From Deltaproteobacteria bacterium (GTDB lineage: Bacteria; Myxococcota; Myxococcia; SLRQ01), in contig JARGFU010000004.1 of the NCBI GenBank assembly GCA_029210625.1, positions 23,329 through 87,328 on the forward strand: 64,000 nt of DNA, read 5' to 3'. The notes under the pieces are model-generated. The model searched no databases. It was not told the origin of the DNA and was given only the letters and a program-made list of their open reading frames with translations. The position numbers and the translations under genes are program-made. Of the stretch, positions 17,785 through 29,496 are shown in pieces (position 1 is the first letter of the stretch; each line of letters opens with the position of its first letter).

Positions 17785-19232
17785 TGAACCGGACCCCGCG
17801 CCACCGCCTCGCCCCCGCTCTCCTGCTGGCCCTCGGCCTCCTCGCCGCCGGCTGCCCCTCCCCCGACGACTCCGACGGCCGCTCGGACGCCGGCGCCGAC
17901 GCCGGCCTCGACGGCGGAGCGGACGGCGGCGCCGATGGCGGCCCCGATGCGGGCACCGGCCTCGACGGCGGCCTCGACGGCGGCACCTCCGGCGCGGTGC
18001 CCCCGGGCGGCGCCTGCCAGTGCGACACCGACTGCCAGGGCGACGCCACCCACCCGGGCCTCTGCCTCACGGGCGTCTGCATGAACGAGGCCTCCGCCAC
18101 CTGCAGCGCCGGAGGCTCCACCGCCGAGTGCCCCTCGGGCTCCCGCTGCTGGGGCCTCTCGGGCACCGAGCTGCAGATCTGCTGGCCCGACTGCACCAGC
18201 TTCGCCTGCGCCGGCAGCTGCGACAGCGACGGCTCCTGCATGTTCGACAGCGGCACCGACTGCGACGCCGCCTGCGGCCAGCTCTGCACCGACCCCCTCC
18301 AGCCCGGGGAGGTCGGCGCGGCCTGCACCACGGACGCCGACTGCGACGGGGGCGCGACCTGCTACCCGGAGGTCGGCGCCTCCGGGCCGACCGGCTGGCC
18401 CGGCGGGGCCTGCCTGCTCTTCGGCTGCACCGAGGGCAGCTGCCCGCAGGGCTCGACCTGCATCGACGCCGGCCAGATGGTCTGCATCGACGACTGCGCC
18501 AGCAACAGCGACTGCCGGCCGGGCTACGCGTGCCAGGGCGAGCTCTGCTGGCCGGGCTGCTCGGACGACGCCACCTGCCCCGCCGGCCAGACCTGCCAGG
18601 CCGGCGAGTGCGCCGAGCCCTCCTGCACCCCGGGCTCCTGCGGCGCCGGCAACGGGGGCGCCATCGGCCTCGGCGACATGAGCGAGGTCGACGGCTCCAT
18701 CCCGGGCACCCGGGACAACAGCCCGGGGCACCCGGAGGGCACCCACACCGACGGCTTCAACATCGACATCGCCTACTTCCAGCGCGGGACGGTCGACAAC
18801 CACCTGCGGCCGATCTGCGAGGACACCACGAGCAGCGGCGGCTGGGCCTACCACTGCACAGCGCTACCGCACCTCCTCGATCCCTGGCGCAGCGCCCTCT
18901 TCATCGGCGCCCTCTCCGAGCACCCCGCGGTGCGGGTGATCGGGGCGGACGGCCAGGCGGGCCAGATCCTGGAGAACGCGCTCGAGCAGCTCTGCGCCGA
19001 GGGCTGGCTCCCGTCGGCCACCTGCAGCGCCGGCTTCCCGATGACCTACGAGATGATCAACGAGGGACGGGGCTGGTACTACCACCACCACCACCACCTG
19101 CACCTCGCCTTCAACCAGCCGAGCTACACGCCGCTGACCGTGCCCGGGCGGATCGATCCCGACGAGCAGTGCCTGATCCCCGGCTGCCCGGAGGTGCCCG
19201 AGGGCACCTTCCGGAGGACGACGCCCCGCTAG
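17784..19232 (+). CDS. Cys-rich lipoprotein with LAS-type metallopeptidase-like domain
   Basis: 482 residues. A lipoprotein signal (LLALGLLAAGC, lipid Cys near 24) is followed by an Asp/Ala/Gly linker and a long Cys-rich region (about 75-285) with many CxxDxDC, GxxC and CxxG modules like those on myxobacterial surface proteins. The C-terminal 170 residues look like a LAS peptidase (MepA/D-Ala-D-Ala peptidase group): HTDGFNID gives the H-x6-D pair near 321-328 and HHHHLHLAF near 433-443 gives the final HxH. A role in cleaving peptidoglycan peptides at the outer membrane or cell surface is inferred. It is co-translated with the preceding secreted protein, and its stop overlaps the convergent hemerythrin gene by 4 bases. 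Confidence 0.75.
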   Translation: MNRTPRHRLAPALLLALGLLAAGCPSPDDSDGRSDAGADAGLDGGADGGADGGPDAGTGLDGGLDGGTSGAVPPGGACQCDTDCQGDATHPGLCLTGVCMNEASATCSAGGSTAECPSGSRCWGLSGTELQICWPDCTSFACAGSCDSDGSCMFDSGTDCDAACGQLCTDPLQPGEVGAACTTDADCDGGATCYPEVGASGPTGWPGGACLLFGCTEGSCPQGSTCIDAGQMVCIDDCASNSDCRPGYACQGELCWPGCSDDATCPAGQTCQAGECAEPSCTPGSCGAGNGGAIGLGDMSEVDGSIPGTRDNSPGHPEGTHTDGFNIDIAYFQRGTVDNHLRPICEDTTSSGGWAYHCTALPHLLDPWRSALFIGALSEHPAVRVIGADGQAGQILENALEQLCAEGWLPSATCSAGFPMTYEMINEGRGWYYHHHHHLHLAFNQPSYTPLTVPGRIDPDEQCLIPGCPEVPEGTFRRTTPR

Positions 19233-20176
19233 CCGTTCTCGTCCAGGATGCGGCGCTGGCCGGTGAGCGCGCGGATCCCGGTCACGTCCTGCACGGCCTC
19301 GAGGCAGCCGAGGTACTCGCCCTCGGGGCCCCGCACCGGCCAGTAGCGGATGTGGATGAACTTGCCGCCCATCTCGATCCAGAACTCGGCGACCTCGCGG
19401 GTGCCGGCCCGGAACTCGTCGAGGATCCGGTTGACGATGTCGATGCTGTCGGGCGGGTGGCAGTTCTGCACCTTGGTCCCGATGGCGCCCCGGGTCCGGG
19501 GGAAGATCTTCTCCGAGTTCTCGTGGCTGTAATAGAGGACGGTGTCCTCGGCATCCACGAAGGAGAGCTCCAGCGGCAGGGTGTCGAGCATCGGCCCGAG
19601 CAGCTCGTAGGGCACCCCGTAGACGAGGTTCTTCAGGCTGCCGCCGATGATCTGGTCGGCCAGGGCGTAGTAGCGCTCGTGGGTGTCCTCCCCGAGGGCG
19701 GCCTCGGTGGCGGTGATGCCGTCGACGACGGTCTGGCCGTCCTCGTCGCTCATCACCCGGCGGGCCATCGGGTAGAGGATGTCGTTCTCCTTCCAGAAGT
19801 GCGCCTTGAGCAGCTCGGAGTAGGCGCCGAAGACCCGCTTCACCTCGGGCAGCGCGCTCGCGTCACCCCCGGCGTAGGCGCCGGCGGCCTTCTGGAACTC
19901 GGCCAGCAGCGCCTTGCTCTGCTCGTGCTCCATGAGCATGACGGCGAGGGGGCCGCCCTGGCGCGGCACGCCGCGCTGCTCGATGAGGGGGAAGAGGTGC
20001 TCCTCCTCCTTCTTGTTGTGGCAGCCGTCGAGGTACTCGACGAAGAACTTCTGGAGGTTGCCGATCAGCGCCGGCGCAGGCGGCTCCTCGGCGGCGAGGG
20101 CCTGCGCGACCGCGTCGAAGACCTTCTCGAAGGTCTCGTGATCTTCCATCAACAGGCTCGACCAATCAGCTGACAT
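19229..20176 (-). CDS. Hemerythrin-like HHE domain with C-terminal PAS-like domain
   Basis: 315 residues. The N-terminal part (1-150) is a four-helix HHE domain with His/Glu iron ligands in LMEDHETFEKVF, CHNKKEEEHLFPLI, MLMEHEQSK and LKAHFWKENDILYPMA. The C-terminal part (about 200-305) is PAS-like (LDTLPLELSFVDAEDTVLYYSHENSEKIFPRTRGAIGTKVQNCHPPDSIDIVNRILDEFRAG), as in DUF438/PAS regulators. Related proteins sense or protect against NO and repair iron centres. It lies 46 bases downstream of the NO reductase on the same strand and probably shares its transcript. The start is ATG at 20176 with AGGGGAG upstream. Confidence 0.88.
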   Translation of the reverse strand: MSADWSSLLMEDHETFEKVFDAVAQALAAEEPPAPALIGNLQKFFVEYLDGCHNKKEEEHLFPLIEQRGVPRQGGPLAVMLMEHEQSKALLAEFQKAAGAYAGGDASALPEVKRVFGAYSELLKAHFWKENDILYPMARRVMSDEDGQTVVDGITATEAALGEDTHERYYALADQIIGGSLKNLVYGVPYELLGPMLDTLPLELSFVDAEDTVLYYSHENSEKIFPRTRGAIGTKVQNCHPPDSIDIVNRILDEFRAGTREVAEFWIEMGGKFIHIRYWPVRGPEGEYLGCLEAVQDVTGIRALTGQRRILDENG

Positions 20177-20222
20177 CCGGATACTCCCCTGGAGGGTTGG
20201 GTGATGGGAAAGGAGGGGCAGC

Positions 20223-22586
20223 CTAGGCCGCGCGGTCCGTCTCGTGCAACTCGGCGGCTTCCCCGGTGATCCCCTCACCTTCGAGCCCCTTCTCCTCGGG
20301 AAGATAGGACCAGCCGGTCTTCAAGCCCACGAGGAAGTAGCCGATGGCCACCACCCCCACGGTGAAGACGACGTCCCCGACCGCCCGCAGCCAGCGCAGG
20401 GTCGCCATCCCCTCGGCCTGGAGGAACTCGGCCGAGCGGGCGAACCACAGGCCCGCCTCCAGGCTGGCCCAGGCCTGCAGGAGCCCGATCGGCAGCAGGC
20501 TCAGGACCACCATCAGGACCAGGCCGCCGTTGAGCGACCAGAAGGCGAGGCGCAGAGCGGCCGGGTTCCAGCGGCGCCTGGCGGTCATGGCGCGCAGGGT
20601 GAAGAGCATCAGGCCGATGCCGAGCAGGCCGTAGACCCCGAAGAGCGCCGTGTGCCCGTGCACCGCGGTCGTGTTGAGGCCCTGCACGTAATAGAGGGCG
20701 ATCGGGGGGTTGATCAGGAAGCCGAAGAGGCCCGCGCCGACGAAGTTCCAGAAGGCGACGCCCACGAAGAAGAGGATGGGCCAGCGGTAGGCCTCCACCC
20801 AGGGCCGGACCTGGGTGTGCCGGTAGGTGTCCCAGGCCTCGAAGCCCACCAGGACCAGCGGCACGATCTCCAGGGCGCTGAAGACGGCCCCCAGGGCGAG
20901 GACCGCGGTGGGGGTCCCGGTGAAGTAGAGGTGGTGGAAGGTGCCGATGATGCCGCCGGTGAGGAAGATGGCGCTCGAGAAGAGCACCGCGAGGGTCGCG
21001 CTGCGGACCCGGACCAGGCCGAGGCGAGAGAAGAGGAAGGCGACGACGACCGTGGCGAAGACCTCGAAGAAGCCCTCGACCCAGAGGTGCACCACCCACC
21101 AGCGCCAGTACTCGGCGATGGCGAGGTGCGTCTGGCGGCCCCACATGATGCCCGCCGAGTAGAAGAGGCCGATGGCGCCGGCGGAGAGCATCAGCATGGT
21201 CAGGAGCGAGCGGTTCTCCCCGGCCTTGCGCAGCGCCGGCCACAGGGCCCGCACCACCAGCCCGGCCCAGAGGAAGAGGCCGATCAACAGGTAGAGCTGC
21301 CAGAAGCGGCCGAGGTCGACGTACTCGTAGCCCTGGTGGCCGAACCAGAAGTTGGCCTCCAGCCCCATCTGCTGCCGGGTGCCGTACCAGGTCCCGAACA
21401 TCGAGCCGACCACGATGATCAGGAGGGACACGAAGAGGAAGTTCACCCCGAGGCGCTGGAACTTCGGCTCGCCCCCGCCCACGGCCGGCGCGATGAAGAG
21501 GCCCGCCGCCAGCCAGGTCGTGGCGATCCAGAAGACGGCCAGCTGGGTGTGCCAGGTGCGAGTGACGCTGTAGGGCAGCACCGAGGCCAGGTCGATGCCG
21601 TAGAGCCCGTCACCCTCGACTCCGTAGTGCGCCGTGACGATCCCCAGGCCGATCTGCACCAGGATCAGGGCCCCCACGACCCAGAAGTACTTGAGCGTCG
21701 CCCGCATGGAGGGGGTCTGCTCCAGGTCGCGGAAGGGATCGCTGCTCGGGGTCTCGGGCTTCTCCTCCTCCTCCTCCCGGCTGCGGTTGCGCGCATACAC
21801 GAAGACCAGGACGCCGACGCCGGCCAGCAGGAAGAAGAAGCTCACCACCGACCACAGCACGATCGAGGAGCCCGGCCGGTTGTCGACCAGGGGCTCGGGC
21901 GGCCAGTCGTTGGTGTAGCTGACGCTGCCGGGGGTGCGCTCGGTGACCGTGGACCAGGCCGTCCAGAAGAAGAAGCGGGTCATCAGCGCCCGGCGCCCGG
22001 CGTCGGGGACGCTGGCGCTGGGGATGGCGTAGGCGTTGCGCAGCTCGACGGGGCTCATGCCGCCGTCGGCGAGCCAGGCCACGTCCGCCGGGAAGGTCTC
22101 GGCATCTCCGAAGATGGCCCCGTAGTAGCGCGAGAGCGCCTCGAAGGCCTCGGCGCGCTCCAGGGAGAGGGTGAGGGTCTCGCTCTGCTCGTCGTAGCGG
22201 TTGGGTCGCAGCTCCGCCTGGAGCCGGCTGCGCAGGGCGGCCTGCTGCTCGGCGCCGAGCGCCTCGTAGGACTTGCCCTCCGCGGCCTTCGCCCAGCGCT
22301 CCAGGAGCCACAGCGCCTCGCGGTGGAGCCAGTCGGCCGACCAGTCCGGCGCGACGTAGGCCCCGTGACCCCAGATCGAGCCGACCTCCTGGCCGCCCAT
22401 CGACTGCCAGACGTTCTGCCCGTCCCGGATCTGCTGGGCCTCGATGAGGAGCCTCCCGTCCTCGGCGACCACCCTCTCCGGGATCGGCGGCGCCAGCCGG
22501 TAGATCTCGGTGCCGAAGTAGCCGAGCACCGAGAAGGACGCGATCACGACGGTCGTCAGTGCGATCCACAGCCTGCGGGTAGTCAT
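20223..22586 (-). CDS. norZ: Quinol-dependent nitric oxide reductase (qNOR)
   Basis: 787 residues, the size of single-subunit qNOR. An N-terminal periplasmic segment (about 30-250, with GQNVWQSMGGQEVGSIWGHGAYVAPDWSADWLHRE) stands for the fused NorC-like part without a haem c motif. About 12-14 membrane spans follow. Haem and non-haem iron ligands are visible: RTWHTQLAVFW, VVHLWVEGFFEVFA with the conserved Glu, GTFHHLYFTG and HGHTALFGVYG. Both His of the FHH pair are kept, which argues against an NO dismutase. It reduces two NO to N2O using quinol at the inner membrane. It leads an operon with the hemerythrin-PAS gene. Confidence 0.94.
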   Translation of the reverse strand: MTTRRLWIALTTVVIASFSVLGYFGTEIYRLAPPIPERVVAEDGRLLIEAQQIRDGQNVWQSMGGQEVGSIWGHGAYVAPDWSADWLHREALWLLERWAKAAEGKSYEALGAEQQAALRSRLQAELRPNRYDEQSETLTLSLERAEAFEALSRYYGAIFGDAETFPADVAWLADGGMSPVELRNAYAIPSASVPDAGRRALMTRFFFWTAWSTVTERTPGSVSYTNDWPPEPLVDNRPGSSIVLWSVVSFFFLLAGVGVLVFVYARNRSREEEEEKPETPSSDPFRDLEQTPSMRATLKYFWVVGALILVQIGLGIVTAHYGVEGDGLYGIDLASVLPYSVTRTWHTQLAVFWIATTWLAAGLFIAPAVGGGEPKFQRLGVNFLFVSLLIIVVGSMFGTWYGTRQQMGLEANFWFGHQGYEYVDLGRFWQLYLLIGLFLWAGLVVRALWPALRKAGENRSLLTMLMLSAGAIGLFYSAGIMWGRQTHLAIAEYWRWWVVHLWVEGFFEVFATVVVAFLFSRLGLVRVRSATLAVLFSSAIFLTGGIIGTFHHLYFTGTPTAVLALGAVFSALEIVPLVLVGFEAWDTYRHTQVRPWVEAYRWPILFFVGVAFWNFVGAGLFGFLINPPIALYYVQGLNTTAVHGHTALFGVYGLLGIGLMLFTLRAMTARRRWNPAALRLAFWSLNGGLVLMVVLSLLPIGLLQAWASLEAGLWFARSAEFLQAEGMATLRWLRAVGDVVFTVGVVAIGYFLVGLKTGWSYLPEEKGLEGEGITGEAAELHETDRAA

Positions 22587-22651
22587 CGGGGTAGTCCTCC
22601 AGAAAGCGAAAGAAGATATGTGGACTTATTTGTCCTGATTGATTCGCTGCC

Positions 22652-22691
22652 TGAATAGATCCCCACTATCTGGATGTCAAGGTCCAGATAG
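22652..22691 (-). promoter_or_regulatory. nor promoter overlapped by a perfect inverted repeat (putative Rrf2 operator)
   Basis: The inverted repeat CTATCTGGA-N8-TCCAGATAG (22666-22691) has perfect 9-base arms. On the minus strand its centre holds TTGACA (22675-22680), spaced 17 bases from TATTCA (22652-22657), giving transcription toward the NO reductase. A repressor bound to the repeat would cover the -35 box. The repeat ends 17 bases before the Rrf2 start codon, so autoregulation is also likely. Confidence 0.7.
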
Positions 22692-22708
22692 GATAGTCAG
22701 GGAAGGCT

Positions 22709-23134
22709 GTGTTGATCTCCCAAACCGCCGAGTACGCCCTGCGCTCCGTCGTCTGGCTCGCCGCCAACGGAACCCAGACCACCCGCCAGATCGCCTCGGG
22801 CACCCAGGTGCCGGCGGACTACCTCTCCAAGGTGCTCCAGGCCCTCACCCGCCACGGCGTCGTCTCCTCCCAGCGGGGCAAGCACGGGGGCTTCAAGCTC
22901 GCGACCTCCCCGGAGTCGCTGCGCACCCTCGATGTCATCGACGCGGTGGATCCCATCCGGAGGATCGAGAGCTGCCCCCTGGAGCTGGAGAGCCACTGCG
23001 AGGAGCTCTGCCCCCTCCACCGCCACCTCGACGACGCCATCGCCCAGATCCAGGCGGCCTTCGCCTCGACCACGATCGCCGATCTGCAGCGGCAGAAGGA
23101 TCTCCCCTCTGCCTTCGGCATGAAGGAGGACTGA
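22709..23134 (+). CDS. Rrf2-family transcriptional regulator, NsrR-like
   Basis: 141 residues. A winged helix lies at 1-75 (ISQTAEYALRSVVWLA, TTRQIASGTQVPADYLSKVLQAL, GVVSSQRGKHGGFKLA). Three Cys follow as C-x7-C-x3-C in SCPLELESHCEELCPL, positioned for an Fe-S cluster, then a C-terminal helix. Divergence from the NO reductase and an operator over its promoter fit an NO-responsive repressor like NsrR, released when NO damages the cluster. The Cys spacing differs from characterised NsrR and IscR (about x4-5/x5), so a distinct subgroup is likely. The start is GTG at 22709 with AGGGAAGG just upstream; TTG at 22712 is an alternative. Confidence 0.88.
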   Translation: MLISQTAEYALRSVVWLAANGTQTTRQIASGTQVPADYLSKVLQALTRHGVVSSQRGKHGGFKLATSPESLRTLDVIDAVDPIRRIESCPLELESHCEELCPLHRHLDDAIAQIQAAFASTTIADLQRQKDLPSAFGMKED

Positions 23135-23181
23135 AGGCCCGAGGCTGACAGCACGGGGGCCGATCTGGCATCTTGCCGGCC

Positions 23182-23430
23182 ATGGAAGCACCCGCGAGCC
23201 GCCACGGTCACGACGTCCTGCACCTGCTCCTCGAGGCGGAGGCGCCGATGACGCCCGAGCAGATCCTCGAGCGCGTGACGAGCGCGTTCGGCGCGGACGC
23301 CCGCTTCCACACCTGCTCGCGGGAGGGCCTCGACGTGCCCACCCTGCTGGCGATGTTCTTCCGGAAGGGAAAGATCGTGCAGCAGGGCGGCGGCTACGTG
23401 GTCGCCGGCCACCGCATCTGCAACCACTAG
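23182..23430 (+). CDS. YecH-like metal-binding protein (DUF2492)
   Basis: 82 residues matching the YecH/DUF2492 family. Features are HGHDVLHLLLE near the start, the central FGADARFHTCSREGLDVPTLLAMFFRKGKIV and the C-terminal RICNH. The His and Cys in HGH, FHTCS and ICNH probably bind a metal. The ATG at 23182 is preferred over TTG at 23173. It lies 47 bases downstream of the Rrf2 regulator on the same strand, so it is probably part of the NO response. A role in iron or metal handling is likely, but the exact function of the family is unknown. Confidence 0.8.
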   Translation: MEAPASRHGHDVLHLLLEAEAPMTPEQILERVTSAFGADARFHTCSREGLDVPTLLAMFFRKGKIVQQGGGYVVAGHRICNH

Positions 23431-23438
23431 GCTGACGC

Positions 23439-26684
<3,246 letters not shown>

Positions 26685-26696
26685 CGCGGGTGCCTC

Positions 26697-27983
26697 CTAG
26701 CTGGCCTTGCCCTGGGGCGCGCGGGGGGCGGACTTCGGCGCGTCGCCGCCGTCGCTGCTGCTCGTCGCCGCCGGCGCGTCGTCCTCTCCGGCCTCGGCCG
26801 AGGGCTCGCCCTGCACCCGCAGCTTCATGCCCGGGACGGCCGTCGGCAGGCGGCTGACGATCAGGCGCTCGCCGATCTCGAGGCCAGCCTTCACGTAGAC
26901 CTTGTCCTCTTCCTTCCAGATCGGGTCGATCTTCCGGGTGACGAGCTCGTCGTCGGCGCCGACGAGGTAGACGGCGCTGCCGTCGCGCAGCGCGGCGCGG
27001 GGCAGCTCCACGACCTGCTCGAGGGTGCCCGCGTCGAGCTCCACGCCGACGAAGGCGCCCAGGAGCATCGGCAGCCCGCTCTCGCCCGGGGGCAGCTCCT
27101 CGTCGCCCCGCTCCAGGCCGAGGGGATCGTCGATCTCGACGAGGAGGCGGGCCATCTGGCCGGCGGGGTCGAGGTCACCGGCCAGGCGCAGCACCCTCCC
27201 CTGGCGGACGATGCGCGCGTCGCCGACGTCCTGGGTGATCCGGGCGGTGGCGCCCGCGCCCTCGGCGGCGTTGATGCCGGGGATGGCGATCCAGGCGAGG
27301 TCGGAGACGGGCACCGAGACCTGCACCCAGAAGTGGTCGGTGCCGGCGAGGCGGGCCAGGGGGGCGCCCGGCCCCACCAGCTGTCCGGCCTCCACCGACT
27401 CGCCCAGGACGATGGCGTTGAAGGGCGCCCGGAGCGTGGTCTTGGAGACGAGGAGGTTGGCGCGCTCGAGGCCGCTCTCGGCGGCCACCAGGGCGTTCAT
27501 CGCCGTGCGCAGCTGCGGCTCGCGGCGGGCGAGCTCGGAGGCGGTGCCGCCCCGCAGGAGCTTCACCTCGCGCTCGGCCACCGTCTTGCGGCCCTTCTCC
27601 ACCTCCAGCTCGAGGCGGGAGCGATCCACCGCGGCCTTCTGGGCCTCGGCCGCCAGCTGGTAGTCGCGGGGGTCGATGCGCAGGAGCACGTCGCCCTCGG
27701 GGATCCGGCCACCCTGCACGAGGTTCTCGTGAAACTTGCGCACCCTCCCGGAGACCTCGGCCTGGAGCGAGAGCTCGCGGGCGGGGACGACCCGCCCCTG
27801 GGCCTCGACGTGGATCGGGTGGTTCTTGCGCTCCACCGGCTGCACCACCACCAGCTCGCCGCGCTCGGTGCGGGGCTTCTGCTTGGGCTTGGGCCGGGTG
27901 GCGTCGAGGTAGGCCTTGATTCCGAAGCCGCCGGCGAGGACGCCGACGACGAGGGCGATGCGGACGATTCTCTGGAGGGTCAT
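26697..27983 (-). CDS. RND efflux periplasmic adaptor (membrane fusion protein)
   Basis: 428 residues. An N-terminal membrane anchor (IVRIALVVGVLAGGFGIKAYLD) is followed by lipoyl half-motifs (VEAQGRVVPARELSLQAEVSGRV and LRAPFNAIVLGESVEAGQLVGPGAPLARLA) flanking a coiled-coil hairpin (about 115-190), then beta-barrel and membrane-proximal domains. The C-terminal tail (about 395-428) is low-complexity Ser/Ala/Pro. It should link the RND pump to the outer-membrane channel in the periplasm. It sits between the channel gene (4-base gap) and the pump gene (12-base gap). Confidence 0.92.
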   Translation of the reverse strand: MTLQRIVRIALVVGVLAGGFGIKAYLDATRPKPKQKPRTERGELVVVQPVERKNHPIHVEAQGRVVPARELSLQAEVSGRVRKFHENLVQGGRIPEGDVLLRIDPRDYQLAAEAQKAAVDRSRLELEVEKGRKTVAEREVKLLRGGTASELARREPQLRTAMNALVAAESGLERANLLVSKTTLRAPFNAIVLGESVEAGQLVGPGAPLARLAGTDHFWVQVSVPVSDLAWIAIPGINAAEGAGATARITQDVGDARIVRQGRVLRLAGDLDPAGQMARLLVEIDDPLGLERGDEELPPGESGLPMLLGAFVGVELDAGTLEQVVELPRAALRDGSAVYLVGADDELVTRKIDPIWKEEDKVYVKAGLEIGERLIVSRLPTAVPGMKLRVQGEPSAEAGEDDAPAATSSSDGGDAPKSAPRAPQGKAS

Positions 27984-27987
27984 GTCT

Positions 27988-29496
27988 CTAGCCTTCCTTG
28001 TGACTCGGGACGTTCTCGCTCTTCGCGGCCGCGGCGGCCTCCTCCCGGACGGGCCGGTCGAGGGCCGCGGTCCAGGAGCCGCCGAGGGCCCGGTAGAGCT
28101 GGATGCGATAGGAGAGGCGCTGGCGGCGCGAGGCCAGGAGCGCCTGCTCGGTGAGCTGGTTACCGGTCAGCGCGGTGAGCACCGGCAGGTAGGTGTCGAT
28201 CAGCCCCTGCTCGTAGCGCACGCGCGCGTCCTCCAGGGCCCCCTGCGCCGCCTGGAGGGCCTTCTCGGAGTGGCCGATCTGCTCCTCCTGCGCGCGCTCG
28301 AGGACCGCGGCGCTCTCCACCTCGAAGACGGCCTGGACGAAGGTCTGGGCGAAGGCCGCGGCCTTCTCGTCGACCACCGCGCGGTTGCGATCGGTCTCGG
28401 CCTTCAGGCGCCCGGCCTGGAAGAGGGGCTGGGTGAGCCCGGCCAGGAGGTTGAAGAGGGGCGCGGAGAAGAAGTCCTCGAGGCTGGTCGGCACGCCGCT
28501 GGCGCTCGGGGTCTGGAGGCTAGCCGAGGCCGAGAGGCGGATCGAGGGGAGGCGGTCGGCGATCGAGGCGCCGAGGCGGTAGTCGGCGGCGACCAGCCCG
28601 CGCTGCGCGGCGCGCACGTCGGGGCGGCGCACCAGCAGGTCGGAGGGCAGACCGGTGGCGGGCAGCTCCCCGACCTCGGGCAGCGCACCGGTCTCGGGCG
28701 GCACGTAGCCGGTGGGGACCCTGCCGAGGAGGACCGCGAGCTGCTGGCCGGCGACCTTCGCCTGTCCCCGGGCCGCGGCGAGCTGCCCCTCGGTGTTCGC
28801 CACCTGCTGCTCCTGCTGGTGGAGGTCGAGGGCCGAGGCCAGGGCCGAGTCGAAGCGCAGCTGCAAGAGCTCGAGGTAGGTGCGGTTGGTCTCGAGCTGC
28901 GCCTCGAGCAGGGCGATGCGCTCGCGCTGCATCACCAGGTTGAAGTAGCTCTCGGCCAGGCTGGCGGTGAGGGTCATCGCCGTGGCCTCGAGGCTGTCCC
29001 GCATCGCCGCGGCGTCGTGCGCGCCGGCCCGCGCGCGGTAGTCGTTCTTGCGCAGGTAGTCGAGCTCGTAGGCCGCGGAGATCGAGGCCGAGACGGCCTC
29101 CTGGGTCCGGGCCTCGTAGGTGATGCCGGCGGTCGGGTTCGTGGGGTCGAAGGCCGGGATCTGCAGGCGGCGCTCGCTCACCCCGACGTCCATCTGCACC
29201 GCCGGGAAGCGGGCGGCGCCGGCCTGGCGGCGGATGGCCTCGAGCTGATCGAGGCGCGCCCACATCTGCTCGAGCTGGAGGTTGCCCGCCAGGGTCTCCT
29301 CCATGAGGGCGTCGAGGGTGGGATCGCCGAAGGCCTTCCACCAGCGGTCCGGGGCGGGCTCTCCCTCGGTGGCCGAATCGAAGGCCTGCGGGAGAGGCAG
29401 CGCCGGCGACGGGGCGGTCTCGACCTTGTGCAGGGCGCAGCCGGCCGAGGCGAGGGGCAAGAGGAGCAGGAGGGCGAGCGAGCGGGTGTTCTTCAT
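27988..29496 (-). CDS. Outer-membrane efflux channel lipoprotein (TolC/OprM/NodT family)
   Basis: 502 residues. A lipoprotein-type signal (LALLLLLPLASAGC) precedes two outer-membrane efflux repeats. Family motifs include APDRWWKAFGDPTLDALMEETLAGNLQLEQMWARLDQ, LLVRRPDVRAAQRGLVAADYRLGASIADRLPSIRLSAS and QPLFQAGRLKAETDRNRA. It should form the trimeric exit duct for the adjacent RND pump. The ATG at 29496 has GGAGGCC upstream and overlaps the TetR stop as ATGA, so the regulator and channel are coupled. This order means the TetR protein is made from the transcript it controls. Confidence 0.92.
   Translation of the reverse strand: MKNTRSLALLLLLPLASAGCALHKVETAPSPALPLPQAFDSATEGEPAPDRWWKAFGDPTLDALMEETLAGNLQLEQMWARLDQLEAIRRQAGAARFPAVQMDVGVSERRLQIPAFDPTNPTAGITYEARTQEAVSASISAAYELDYLRKNDYRARAGAHDAAAMRDSLEATAMTLTASLAESYFNLVMQRERIALLEAQLETNRTYLELLQLRFDSALASALDLHQQEQQVANTEGQLAAARGQAKVAGQQLAVLLGRVPTGYVPPETGALPEVGELPATGLPSDLLVRRPDVRAAQRGLVAADYRLGASIADRLPSIRLSASASLQTPSASGVPTSLEDFFSAPLFNLLAGLTQPLFQAGRLKAETDRNRAVVDEKAAAFAQTFVQAVFEVESAAVLERAQEEQIGHSEKALQAAQGALEDARVRYEQGLIDTYLPVLTALTGNQLTEQALLASRRQRLSYRIQLYRALGGSWTAALDRPVREEAAAAAKSENVPSHKEG

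Noticed and set aside
20223-22586. NO dismutase instead of NO reductase
   Set aside because: NO dismutases replace one of the non-haem iron His residues; here the FHH pair and the conserved Glu are intact, so ordinary quinol NO reductase fits better.
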